From Spirochaetaceae bacterium (GTDB lineage: Bacteria > Spirochaetota > Spirochaetia > DSM-27196 > SKKC01), in contig PWGF01000523.1 in the NCBI GenBank assembly GCA_003554375.1, positions 1-13,392 of the forward strand: a stretch of DNA of 13,392 bases. The letters run 5' to 3'. Below, in pieces: positions 1 through 7,201 of this stretch. Numbering within the stretch: position 1 is the stretch's first letter; every line of letters begins with the position of its first letter. Below the pieces are notes generated by a model. It was not told the origin of the DNA. It did not search any database and saw only the letters and a program-made list of their open reading frames with translations. The translations under genes were made by a program, and so were the position numbers.

Positions 1-522
1 AGTACGCCTGCCGGTTCGCTTCTCTGGATTGTAAGCCTGGACGCGGACGATCCCGAGCGGTACGAAGAGCTGCGCGGCCGTGGTTTCAGAGAAGCGCACG
101 ACACCGCCGAGCTTCTGCTCGGAACCGTTCCGGAGCAGACCTATATTCAAGCCGTTCGAATGCAGGAGAACGAGGAGCACCTCGAGGAGTTTTACCGCCG
201 GTGGAGCGCGCGAACCGACAACGTGATCATTCAGAAGTACGACTCGTTCTCCGGGCGCTTGCCGGACCGGTCCGTTGTCGACCTCTCCCCCGTCAACCGC
301 TTTCCGTGCTGGCACAACAAACGGGATCTGTACGTCCTTCTCGACGGGACGGTCCCGCGTTGTCGGGAGGATTTCCAGGTGACGGAGCGCCTCGGAAACG
401 CCTTCCAAGAGTCGATCGATACGATATGGAGTAGGGGCGATGCGCTGCACGGGAGCCAGATCGCCGGAAGCTACCCAGGGATTTGCGCGAGCTGCGATGA
501 GTACTATACGTTCAATTTCTGA
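1..522 (+). CDS. C-terminal part of a radical-SAM/SPASM protein of the spiro-SPASM type (5' truncated by window edge)
   Basis: The frame is open from base 1 to the TGA at 520-522, so only the last 173 residues are present and the start lies outside the window. In this fragment four cysteines are arranged as C103-x17-C121-x40-C162-x2-C165, in the contexts RFPCWHNKRDLYV, GTVPRCREDF and GICASCDEYY. This is the layout of a SPASM/twitch domain, which binds an auxiliary [4Fe-4S] cluster C-terminal to a radical-SAM core. The core with its CxxxCxxC motif would be upstream and is not visible. The family assignment to the spirochaete-restricted 'spiro-SPASM' proteins rests on this C-terminus plus the following glycosyltransferase-like and cytidylyltransferase genes. 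The substrate is unknown. The next gene overlaps its 3' end by about 26 bp, which suggests co-transcription. The domain type is fairly sure; the exact family is likely but not proven. Confidence 0.75.
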   Translation, partial: STPAGSLLWIVSLDADDPERYEELRGRGFREAHDTAELLLGTVPEQTYIQAVRMQENEEHLEEFYRRWSARTDNVIIQKYDSFSGRLPDRSVVDLSPVNRFPCWHNKRDLYVLLDGTVPRCREDFQVTERLGNAFQESIDTIWSRGDALHGSQIAGSYPGICASCDEYYTFNF

Positions 523-1456
523 TACGAACGGATCGGCCTACACCGTAGTGACCGGGGGGCTCCAACATGGCGCGCGTCACGAGCAGCGGCGGCTCTCGAT
601 CGTGGTCCTCAACCGGGGGGGACGTGTTGGGCGCAGCGAGCAGTTCCAGCGGCTGGAATCTTGGGACGGCGACATCCTCTCGATTGAAGGGCCGAATCCC
701 GCATACGACGTGGAAGCGCTTGCGGCCCAGTATCCGAGCGTGCGGTTTCTCATTCTCAAGCGCGCCATGTCCACCGGGGAGCGCGTCAACTTGGCTGTCG
801 AGGAGGCCCGAGGTCGGCTCGTATTGGTCGTTTGGAACGACATGCAGGTTCAAGCTCTCTCGGAGCGAGTTCTCAATCGGATCGACGAGCTCGCATGCGT
901 CTGTAGCGTACCGACCGTTCGGACCGAGCGCGGGCAGACGGTCCCGAGCCTCCGTATCCCGGCGTTCTATGGCGGGCTGCTTCGAGTGGTTCCGGAGACC
1001 GCAGCGCACGACGAAGGAGCGACGATCTACCCGTACGACTACGTCGGGATCTACAATCGGGAGCGTTTCCTCCAAACGACCGGCTACGACCCGGCGATCG
1101 AGAGCCCGTACTGGCAGAAGCTCGATTTCGGTTTCCGCGCTTTCATGTGGGGGGAAGAGCTTCGCTGCTTCACGGCGTTCCGGATAACGCAGCTCGCCGA
1201 CCCGCCTCCTGAGGATACGACGCTCGATCATGACTACCGTCGCTTCTATCTGAAGAACCTCGCCGTTCGCTTCTTAGGTGACCATGGCGCTTTAGGGTGG
1301 TCCCGTTTCTTCCGATTCTTCGTAAGGACGAAAGGATCGCTTGTGTCCGCGATTCGCCTGTTCCGCGAGGCGCGGGCATGGGTTCGCCGCTACCGGTATC
1401 ACTTCGTACAGGAGGCGGCGCGAGTAACGGAGCTATGGGAGTACGACGGGAGATGA
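497..1456 (+). CDS. Divergent GT-A-fold (family 2-like) glycosyltransferase-like protein
   Basis: The product is 319 residues if translation starts at ATG 497. An in-frame ATG at 440 would overlap the previous gene by 83 bp, and an in-frame GTG at 548 would avoid overlap; none has a strong ribosome binding site. The N-terminal half looks like a GT-A nucleotide-sugar fold: RLSIVVLNRGG as the first beta strand, then YPSVRFLIL, then MSTGERVNLAVEEARGRLV, which resembles the 'N-x-G-x-x-x-A-x-N-x-G...A-x-G' region of family 2 enzymes, followed by VVWNDMQ where a DXD metal motif is usual. The second half has aromatic-rich acceptor-side sequence (YPYDYVGIYNRERF, SPYWQKLDFGFRAFMWGEEL) and a basic C-terminus. 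The stop codon overlaps the start of the cytidylyltransferase gene (ATGA). The fold is probable; sugar donor, acceptor and even catalytic competence are uncertain because the metal motif is degenerate. Confidence 0.65.
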   Translation: MSTIRSISDTNGSAYTVVTGGLQHGARHEQRRLSIVVLNRGGRVGRSEQFQRLESWDGDILSIEGPNPAYDVEALAAQYPSVRFLILKRAMSTGERVNLAVEEARGRLVLVVWNDMQVQALSERVLNRIDELACVCSVPTVRTERGQTVPSLRIPAFYGGLLRVVPETAAHDEGATIYPYDYVGIYNRERFLQTTGYDPAIESPYWQKLDFGFRAFMWGEELRCFTAFRITQLADPPPEDTTLDHDYRRFYLKNLAVRFLGDHGALGWSRFFRFFVRTKGSLVSAIRLFREARAWVRRYRYHFVQEAARVTELWEYDGR

Positions 1457-2139
1457 CTGCACTTTTCTTACAGGCGCGCCTGACGTCGAGCCGCCTGCCG
1501 GGCAAAGCGTTGCTCGAGCTCGGCGGCCGTTCGGTGATCGACCTCGCCATGGACGCGCTTTCCCGGATCGAAGCCGACGCGTACATGGTGGTAACCGATG
1601 AACGGAGCGCCGGCGTCATCGCGCCTCACGCGCGCAGGCGCGGTTTCGCCCTCTATGCCGGAAGCTCGCACGATGTGCTGGACCGATACGTGCAGGCGGC
1701 ACGCCGGGTGGGTGCATCAACGGTCATACGAGCAACGGCCGACAATCCGCTTGTCTCGCCGTGGGTCGGGCGCGAAACGATCGCTCGGCACGCGGCGGCG
1801 CAGGCCGATCACACGATCCTTCTCGGGATGCCGCTTGGTTCGGGAGTTGAGGTGGTTTCTCGCTCGGCGCTGGAGAGCGCGTGGGCGGAGTCGAATGAGG
1901 ACTATGACCGGGAGCACGTGACGCCGTTCATCTACCACCGGCCGGAACGGTTTCGACTCGTTCGTGAGCCGGTTCCGCCGGAGCTCCGTTGCGACGTTCC
2001 GGTAACCCTCGATACGCTCGAGGATTACAGGCTGTTGAGCCGGATCTACGCGGACCTCTATCACGGGGACCCGATCGAGCTCGAGGCGCTGGTGGGCTGG
2101 CTGCGGTCCGTCGGATGTCTTGCTACCGGAACCGCATGA
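1453..2139 (+). CDS. SpsF-type cytidylyltransferase (CMP-sugar synthase family)
   Basis: The product is 228 residues, close to the usual length for the SpsF/NeuA/KdsB-like family. Enzymes of this family transfer CMP from CTP to a sugar acid or related compound in the cytoplasm. The N-terminal nucleotide-binding signature is clear: LQARLTSSRLPGKALLELGG, the family's 'IQARxxSxRLPGKxL' motif. Further on, VIRATADNPLVSP matches the family's 'RxTGDxPLxDP' metal/sugar site, and RCDVPVTLDTLEDYRLL matches the C-terminal 'RxTVDTxEDxxL' motif. The ATG at 1453 overlaps the preceding stop codon (ATGA), and the gene's own TGA overlaps the next ATG at 2136. This argues for translational coupling on both sides and supports the chosen start over in-frame upstream codons back to 1297. 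The adjacency to an SpsG/PseG-like gene parallels the spsF-spsG pair of Bacillus. The family is secure; the sugar substrate is not known. Confidence 0.88.
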   Translation: MTALFLQARLTSSRLPGKALLELGGRSVIDLAMDALSRIEADAYMVVTDERSAGVIAPHARRRGFALYAGSSHDVLDRYVQAARRVGASTVIRATADNPLVSPWVGRETIARHAAAQADHTILLGMPLGSGVEVVSRSALESAWAESNEDYDREHVTPFIYHRPERFRLVREPVPPELRCDVPVTLDTLEDYRLLSRIYADLYHGDPIELEALVGWLRSVGCLATGTA

Positions 2140-4175
2140 GTAGGCGAGGGAGCACACCCGACTCGGTTCGCGCGAGAGCGCCGAGACGATTGCCGTGGGG
2201 GCGAGCATCGATGAGCATACGCCGTTACCTCTTTGTGGCGGATCAACGTCGTGGCCACGGAACCGGCCATGCCGTCCGGGCCCGACGAGCGGCGGACGAG
2301 TTAGTGCGCATCGTAGGCCCGAACCTGTGCCGCGCGGACTTCGCTCCGATCCGGGATGACTATATCTCGGAGCCTCACTGCCTCGGGACGGCGAACGCGC
2401 GACTGGAGAGCTGCGCCGGTGCACCTCCGTCGTCGGCGTGCCGAGCCGGCGTTGAGGAAGGAGGCGAGCGGACCGGATCGGAAGTACCGGCCGACTCCGC
2501 CGGAACCGGTGCGCTCGAGGGCGTGGCGCTTTTCGAAGGTCTCTTCCCGTCGGCGGCTTTCGGGCAATCCCCTGAGACGCCGAAGGTCGGCGCATCCGGA
2601 TTACCTCGCTACGATGCCGTGGTCCTCGACGCGCGTCACGTCGAAGCGGCGCACGTTCGGCGTCTTCTGGAGCTCGGGCCGGTTTTCGGAGTCGACGTCG
2701 GCGGTCCGGGCCGGCGCTACTGCTCGTATCTTCTGGACACGCTGCCCAACGAGGAGCCCCATCGGCCAAACGCGGTGGATCCGGGCGCCAATACGCTCCC
2801 CGCGCGATCCCGCTACAGCGTCGAGACGGCGGAGCCTCGCGTGCTGATCACCCTCGGCGGTGAAGACCCGAACGGCTTGACGCGCTCGGTGCTGCGCGCG
2901 GTGCGCCGTACCGTTCCGAATGCACGGGTGACGGTAGCGATCGGGAGCCGCTTTCGGCGCGAGGACACCGGGACGGAGCGCGCCGGTCCAAGCGACTGCG
3001 CCGGTCCGAGCGTGCTCCGGACGGATAACCTGGCCGCTCACTTGGGAGCATACGACGTTGTGATATGTGGTTTCGGGCTTACTGCCCTGGAAGCTCTCTC
3101 GGCCGGGGCGGCAGTGGCGATCGTGGGCCACAGCTCGTACCATAGCAGGCTTGCAGCTCAATGGGGGCTGCCGGTATGCGGCACGCGCGCGGTCCGGCGA
3201 GGCCTCCTTGCCCGGTTCTTTCGGGAGCTCTCGCACGTGTATCGCCGCCAGGAGGCGCTTCGTCCCGCGCCGGGCCGCACGATCGCGCAGCGAATCGCGG
3301 AGTTCAGGCCGACCACCTCCGGGGCATCGCCGGCTACCGGCGGTCGTGGCAACCGGGTTCTCGAGCGAACCGCCGAGCGGACGTTCCGGCGCGCGGGCGT
3401 TCCCGGGGTGGTCTTTCTGGAGCGGTTCCACGAAAACCGCATTTGCTACGGGTCCCCCTACTTCTTGGAGGAGTACGCCTCCCAGTACGGGAGAAGCTAC
3501 CTGGAGGACTTCTCCCACATCCGCCGGCTTTCCCGGCCGCGGGTCCGTCATCTGTCGACAGTGGTTCCCAAAGAAGGCCGAGTACTCGACCTGGGCTGCG
3601 CGTATGGTCCTTTCTTGGCGGAGGTTGAAGCGGCGGGTTTCCGCCCCTACGGCGTAGAACCCTACGAGCCGGCAGCGCGCTATGTGCGTGAAGAGCTTTG
3701 CATCCCCGCTTGGGCGGGGACGGTAGAGCGGCTCGATCCGGAGAGAGCGTTCGGGGTCCCCCTTTTCGATGCGGTGACGCTCTGGTACGTGATCGAGCAC
3801 CTGGTCGACCTCGCCGAGCTATTTCGCCGGCTTCGCCGGTGGGTCCGGCCCGGAGGAGCGCTTGCTTTCTCTACTCCGAGCCTCAGCGGTATCTCGGCGT
3901 TGCGTGACCGGAGGGCGTTTCTGGAGGCGGGCCCCGACGATCATCTTACGGTCTGGGACCCACGGCGGATCGATGGGTATCTCCGGCGCGAAGGCTTCCG
4001 GCTGCGGAGCATCCGGAGTACCGGGCACCACCGTGAGCGAGCTCCGTATCCCTTCAGTCGGCTGCCTCAGACGGTATACCGGCGGTTTTCGGCGCTTCTG
4101 GGACTAGGCGATACCTTCGAGGCCTATGCGGTCCGGGATCCCCGGTTGGACGCCGGCCGGCGCACGGCGCCGTAG
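2136..4175 (+). CDS. Fusion protein: PseG/SpsG-like GT-B domain plus class I SAM-dependent methyltransferase
   Basis: The product is 679 residues from ATG 2136, which overlaps the previous stop (ATGA). ATG 2211 is an alternative start, preceded by a G-rich stretch and lying directly before the conserved core. Residues about 26-400 resemble PseG/SpsG proteins, which hydrolyse UDP-amino-sugars or transfer sugars. Visible features are the nucleotide-sugar loop GHGTGHAVR (H45), a strand YDAVVLDARHV, the second Rossmann half RVLITLGGEDPNG (about 235-247) and CGFGLTALEALSAGAAV (about 310-326). A long Ser/Gly/Ala/Glu-rich stretch (about 80-150) interrupts the first half. Residues about 430-679 form a methyltransferase: YGSPYFLEEYASQYG lead-in, SAM motif I VLDLGCAYGPFL (about 483-494), acidic end of strand 2 in YGVEPYEP, and LWYVIEHLVDL followed by VRPGGALAFSTPS. 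The domain calls are good; whether the first domain hydrolyses or transfers, and what is methylated, is unknown. Confidence 0.8.
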   Translation: MSRRGSTPDSVRARAPRRLPWGRASMSIRRYLFVADQRRGHGTGHAVRARRAADELVRIVGPNLCRADFAPIRDDYISEPHCLGTANARLESCAGAPPSSACRAGVEEGGERTGSEVPADSAGTGALEGVALFEGLFPSAAFGQSPETPKVGASGLPRYDAVVLDARHVEAAHVRRLLELGPVFGVDVGGPGRRYCSYLLDTLPNEEPHRPNAVDPGANTLPARSRYSVETAEPRVLITLGGEDPNGLTRSVLRAVRRTVPNARVTVAIGSRFRREDTGTERAGPSDCAGPSVLRTDNLAAHLGAYDVVICGFGLTALEALSAGAAVAIVGHSSYHSRLAAQWGLPVCGTRAVRRGLLARFFRELSHVYRRQEALRPAPGRTIAQRIAEFRPTTSGASPATGGRGNRVLERTAERTFRRAGVPGVVFLERFHENRICYGSPYFLEEYASQYGRSYLEDFSHIRRLSRPRVRHLSTVVPKEGRVLDLGCAYGPFLAEVEAAGFRPYGVEPYEPAARYVREELCIPAWAGTVERLDPERAFGVPLFDAVTLWYVIEHLVDLAELFRRLRRWVRPGGALAFSTPSLSGISALRDRRAFLEAGPDDHLTVWDPRRIDGYLRREGFRLRSIRSTGHHRERAPYPFSRLPQTVYRRFSALLGLGDTFEAYAVRDPRLDAGRRTAP

Positions 4176-4323
4176 GGCATCGGCCGCCCGGGGAGGGTAA
4201 GGCGTGGGGCGCCCCGGCGTAAGCCGTCGAGCCGCCGGGCGACGGGCAGGACTCTCGCGTGAGAGAGCGAGCGGACGACCGGGGCACGGCCCAGGCGCCG
4301 AACGAAAGACGGAGGAACGGCGG
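4176..4323 (+). other. Only sizeable gap in the glycan gene run (148 bp, palindromic, no gene)
   Basis: No convincing gene is present. The following ATP-grasp frame stays open back to a GTG at 4204, but that extension is Arg/Gly-rich and lies before a clear ribosome binding site. The gap contains a perfect palindrome GGGGCGCCCC (4206-4215) and a small hairpin with arms CTCTC (4252-4256) and GAGAG (4261-4265). Neither is followed by a T-run, so I do not call a terminator; they could be processing or pausing structures between the two halves of the operon. Confidence 0.4.
4311..4316 (+). promoter_or_regulatory. Ribosome binding site of the ATP-grasp gene
   Basis: GGAGGA lies 7 bases before ATG 4324. 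It decides the start at 4324 over the in-frame upstream GTG at 4204, and it fits the protein beginning directly with the first beta strand MERVLILGGG. Confidence 0.75.
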
Positions 4324-6039
4324 ATGGAACGAGTACTCATTCTCGGCGGCGGCATTATGCAGCTTCCGGCGCTGCGCACGGCCCGGGAGGAGGGCGTAAC
4401 CGTTCTGCTTGCCGACGCGAACGCGGACTGCCCCGGGCGGCCACTGTGTGACGAGTTTCTCCACGTCGATCTCGCTGACTGCGCGGGGATGGAAGAGGCC
4501 GCACGAGTCAAGGGGGTAACCGCCGTCTTCACCGCCGGCACGGATTTCTCTACGACGGTAGCGTGGGTGGCCGAGCGGCTGGGATTGCCGGGACTCCCGT
4601 ATCGCGTTGCTCTCCGCGCAAGCGACAAGGCGCTCATGCGCCGGGCGCTCCGCCAAGCCGGTGTTCCGGTCCCTGATTACGAGATCTATGAAGCAGGACG
4701 ACGCACTGCGGAAGATGGCAATGTAGGCTATCCCTGCGTAGTGAAGCCGGTCGACAACATGGGGGCGCGCGGCGTCCGCGTTGTCGAGGCCGAGGACGAC
4801 TTGGGACCGGCGCTCGAGGCCGCCACGGCAAGCTCACGCTCCGGCCGGGCCATCCGAGAATCGCTCATCCCCGGGCGGGAATACAGCATCGACGCGTTGG
4901 TCGTGGAAGGGCGTGTCGTCCCGTGCGGCGTCGCCGACCGGCATATCCGTTTTGCGCCCTATTTCATTGAGATGGGACACACCATTCCGACGGCACTCTC
5001 CGGCGACGCTTATGCCAAGCTTGTCGATACCTTTGTCCGGGGCGTCGAAGCGCTCGGCATCCGGAATGGAGCGGCGAAAGGAGACGTGTTCGTTCGGCCC
5101 GGTGCCGGGGGAGCGGAAGCCTGGGTCGGCGAGATCGCCGCTCGTCTGTCGGGCGGCTACATGTCGGGATGGACCACTCCGTACGCCTACGGAACCAACC
5201 CCACACGTGAAGCGCTCCGGATAGCGCGCGGGCTTCGCCCGCACCTGCCGAACGAGCCGCGGCGGGAGCTCGGGAGCCCAAGGCGGGTGTGTGCTGAACG
5301 GGCGATCATCTCGATCCCTGGAACCGTGGAGCGACTCGAAACCGTCTCGGCAGGCGCCGAAGCGGAGTCCGAGCTCTTCACGCATGTCGGGCCGGGAAGC
5401 ACCGTGCATCTCCCGACCAACAATGTGGAGAAGTGTGCCAACGTCATTGTCACCGCGGCAACGCGCCGGGAAGCCGTTCGAGCGGCTCGGCGTGGCGTGC
5501 GACAGACGCGGATCGTGCTCCGCGCGGGAGACGAAGCTACGCTTGCTTTCCTTTTCACCGATGGCCCGAGACCCGCTGGGGTGGGGACGGAGGTCACGTC
5601 GAAGGAAGCGCTCGAATGCACCGCGACGCCGTTTCTGAAGGCCGCCGTAATGCGCATTTCGCATGAGCGATGGGATGAGTTGATTCGATCGGCTCCACCG
5701 GTGCCCGTCGGGGAGCCGTTGGGCAAGGCCCTGCGGACCGAGACGCACCGCGACTGGACAGGCCGAAGCCTCGCCGATGTGGTCGGCGAGCTCGAACGGG
5801 ACGAGCTCATAACGCGCGAAAACCGGACGTTTGACGGAAGTGGAACGTTGTCCGTCTCAGTACACGAGGTGGAGCTTCTCTCTTCGTTGCTGATGCGTGC
5901 GATTGCTCGCGGCGGGCTACAGGGGGGCCGGTTTCTGATCGATACTGTTACTGACGCCCTATGTTCGCACGCGTTGCTCGATTGGATAAGTTCTTTGGCG
6001 ACCGACACGCCGACACGGCACGCCGGCTTGCGCCGATGA
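4324..6039 (+). CDS. ATP-grasp ligase (carbamoyl-phosphate-synthase-like) with an unrecognised C-terminal extension
   Basis: The product is 571 residues. ATP-grasp enzymes activate a carboxylate as an acyl phosphate and join it to an amine or thiol. The N-terminal domain starts with MERVLILGGGIMQLPAL and a Rossmann-type strand VLLADANADC. The ATP-grasp core has ASDKALMRRALRQAGVPVP, then YPCVVKPVDNMGARGV (K141), the adenine-side ESLIPGREYSIDALV (E179, E186), and the metal/phosphate site GEIAARLSGGYMSGW (E270, R274). A domain at about residues 318-405 (AERAIISIPG, VHLPTNNVEKCANVIVTA) resembles the C-terminal lid of carboxylate-amine ligases. The last 150 or so residues match nothing I recognise. 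The gene sits downstream of the methyltransferase fusion, and its stop overlaps the amidase start. The superfamily is sure; the substrate is open, with an amide-forming step on the glycan being one possibility. Confidence 0.85.
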   Translation: MERVLILGGGIMQLPALRTAREEGVTVLLADANADCPGRPLCDEFLHVDLADCAGMEEAARVKGVTAVFTAGTDFSTTVAWVAERLGLPGLPYRVALRASDKALMRRALRQAGVPVPDYEIYEAGRRTAEDGNVGYPCVVKPVDNMGARGVRVVEAEDDLGPALEAATASSRSGRAIRESLIPGREYSIDALVVEGRVVPCGVADRHIRFAPYFIEMGHTIPTALSGDAYAKLVDTFVRGVEALGIRNGAAKGDVFVRPGAGGAEAWVGEIAARLSGGYMSGWTTPYAYGTNPTREALRIARGLRPHLPNEPRRELGSPRRVCAERAIISIPGTVERLETVSAGAEAESELFTHVGPGSTVHLPTNNVEKCANVIVTAATRREAVRAARRGVRQTRIVLRAGDEATLAFLFTDGPRPAGVGTEVTSKEALECTATPFLKAAVMRISHERWDELIRSAPPVPVGEPLGKALRTETHRDWTGRSLADVVGELERDELITRENRTFDGSGTLSVSVHEVELLSSLLMRAIARGGLQGGRFLIDTVTDALCSHALLDWISSLATDTPTRHAGLRR

Positions 6040-7178
6040 TGCCGCGGTATTGCCGTATGTCCCGAGTTACCGAAAGAGGCGCACGAGACGGCAGGCGAAG
6101 GAGAAGTCCGTCGCGGCCAACGGTGCGCGGCTCTTCGCTCCCCTGGGGCGTCGCCTCTCTGGTCATCCTGGTGCTGCTTCTGGCCGGCCCGGTTCGGCAG
6201 TCCGGGGCCGGAGAGTATTCGGAGTACCAGCGCGCGTTCGACGTGGCGCGTGAGCTAGGCGGGGAGCTTCTGTGGGACCCGCAGACGGAGTTGGGGGAGA
6301 TACGCCGGGGAGATCGTAGCGTTCGGTTTATGGTCGGAAGTAAGACGCTCGCGATAGATCGGCGTGAGCTCCGTCAAGCCGGAGAGGTTCGTTATTCGGA
6401 CGGCCATGTGAAGCTCTCACCGGAGGCGGCCTCGCTGATCGCCTCGACGCTTCGTCCCGAAATCCCACGCGACGACCGCGCGTACGTCTCCACCATCTTC
6501 ATCGATCCGGGACACGGCGGACGCGATCCGGGGACGGTCGGGCGCCACGGTTCGGGAGACGGCGCGTTCGAGCTACGGGAGAAGGACATTGTGCTCGATG
6601 TGTCGCTCAGGCTCCGCGATCTGTTGGAACAGCGACTGCCGGAGCGCGATATCGTTTTGAGCCGGGAAGATGACGAGTTCCTCAGTCTCGACGAGCGCAC
6701 CGACATCGCCAACCAGATCCCCGAAGAAGAAGAAGAGATCGTTCTTTTTGTCAGCGTTCATGCAAATGCCTCATTCAACACACGTGCTCGGGGATTCGAG
6801 GCGTGGTATCTGCCTCCGGATGTCCGGCGTCAGGTGATCGCGCCGGAGGAGCTCGATGAGAGCAGGCGAAGCATTCACGCAATACTCAATACGATGAAAG
6901 AAGAGGAGCTGACTCTGCAGAGCTACCACCTGGCCGACCGGCTTGTAGCGGGACTGGACCGTGCTGTCGGGCAGTACACGGAGAACCGTGGAGTTCGCGA
7001 GCGCAATTTCGCGGTCGTCCGAAACGCCAATATGCCGAGCGTGCTCGTGGAGCTCGGATTCGTCACGAACGAAGCCGAGGCGAGGTTACTGCGTCGGGAG
7101 GATTACTTGAACAAGCTGGCGGAAGGCTTGTACAGTGGCATTCGACAATTCGTAGAGGAATTCGAGTCCACCAGCTGA
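6036..7178 (+). CDS. N-acetylmuramoyl-L-alanine amidase, Amidase_3 family, exported
   Basis: The product is 380 residues from ATG 6036, which overlaps the preceding TGA (ATGA). ATG 6057 is an alternative that gives a shorter n-region. After an Arg-rich N-terminus comes a hydrophobic helix (WGVASLVILVLLLAGPV, ending near residue 52), an uncleaved anchor or a long signal peptide, so the enzyme acts in the periplasm. It should hydrolyse the amide between N-acetylmuramic acid and the stem peptide. The zinc and catalytic residues are present: IDPGHGGRDPG (H160), ELREKDIVLDV (E182), SVHANAS (H242) and SVLVELGFVTNEAEA (E339). A roughly 110-residue N-terminal domain precedes the catalytic domain and may bind or regulate. 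About 50 mostly acidic residues sit between H242 and the core helix before E339, longer than in minimal family members. The family is secure; a specific role in septation or flagellar insertion is inference. Confidence 0.92.
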   Translation: MMPRYCRMSRVTERGARDGRRRRSPSRPTVRGSSLPWGVASLVILVLLLAGPVRQSGAGEYSEYQRAFDVARELGGELLWDPQTELGEIRRGDRSVRFMVGSKTLAIDRRELRQAGEVRYSDGHVKLSPEAASLIASTLRPEIPRDDRAYVSTIFIDPGHGGRDPGTVGRHGSGDGAFELREKDIVLDVSLRLRDLLEQRLPERDIVLSREDDEFLSLDERTDIANQIPEEEEEIVLFVSVHANASFNTRARGFEAWYLPPDVRRQVIAPEELDESRRSIHAILNTMKEEELTLQSYHLADRLVAGLDRAVGQYTENRGVRERNFAVVRNANMPSVLVELGFVTNEAEARLLRREDYLNKLAEGLYSGIRQFVEEFESTS

Positions 7179-7201
7179 GAAGGGTCACCGACGGTAGTTG
7201 A

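Noticed and set aside
2601..3800. 399-residue open frame on the - strand
   Set aside because: It lies wholly antisense to the fusion protein gene, whose + strand product has clear conserved motifs. GC-rich DNA keeps antisense frames open, and its translation shows no domain.
4204..4323. N-terminal extension of the ATP-grasp protein from GTG 4204
   Set aside because: The added 40 residues are Arg/Gly-rich, whereas GGAGGA is placed correctly for ATG 4324, where the first Rossmann strand begins.
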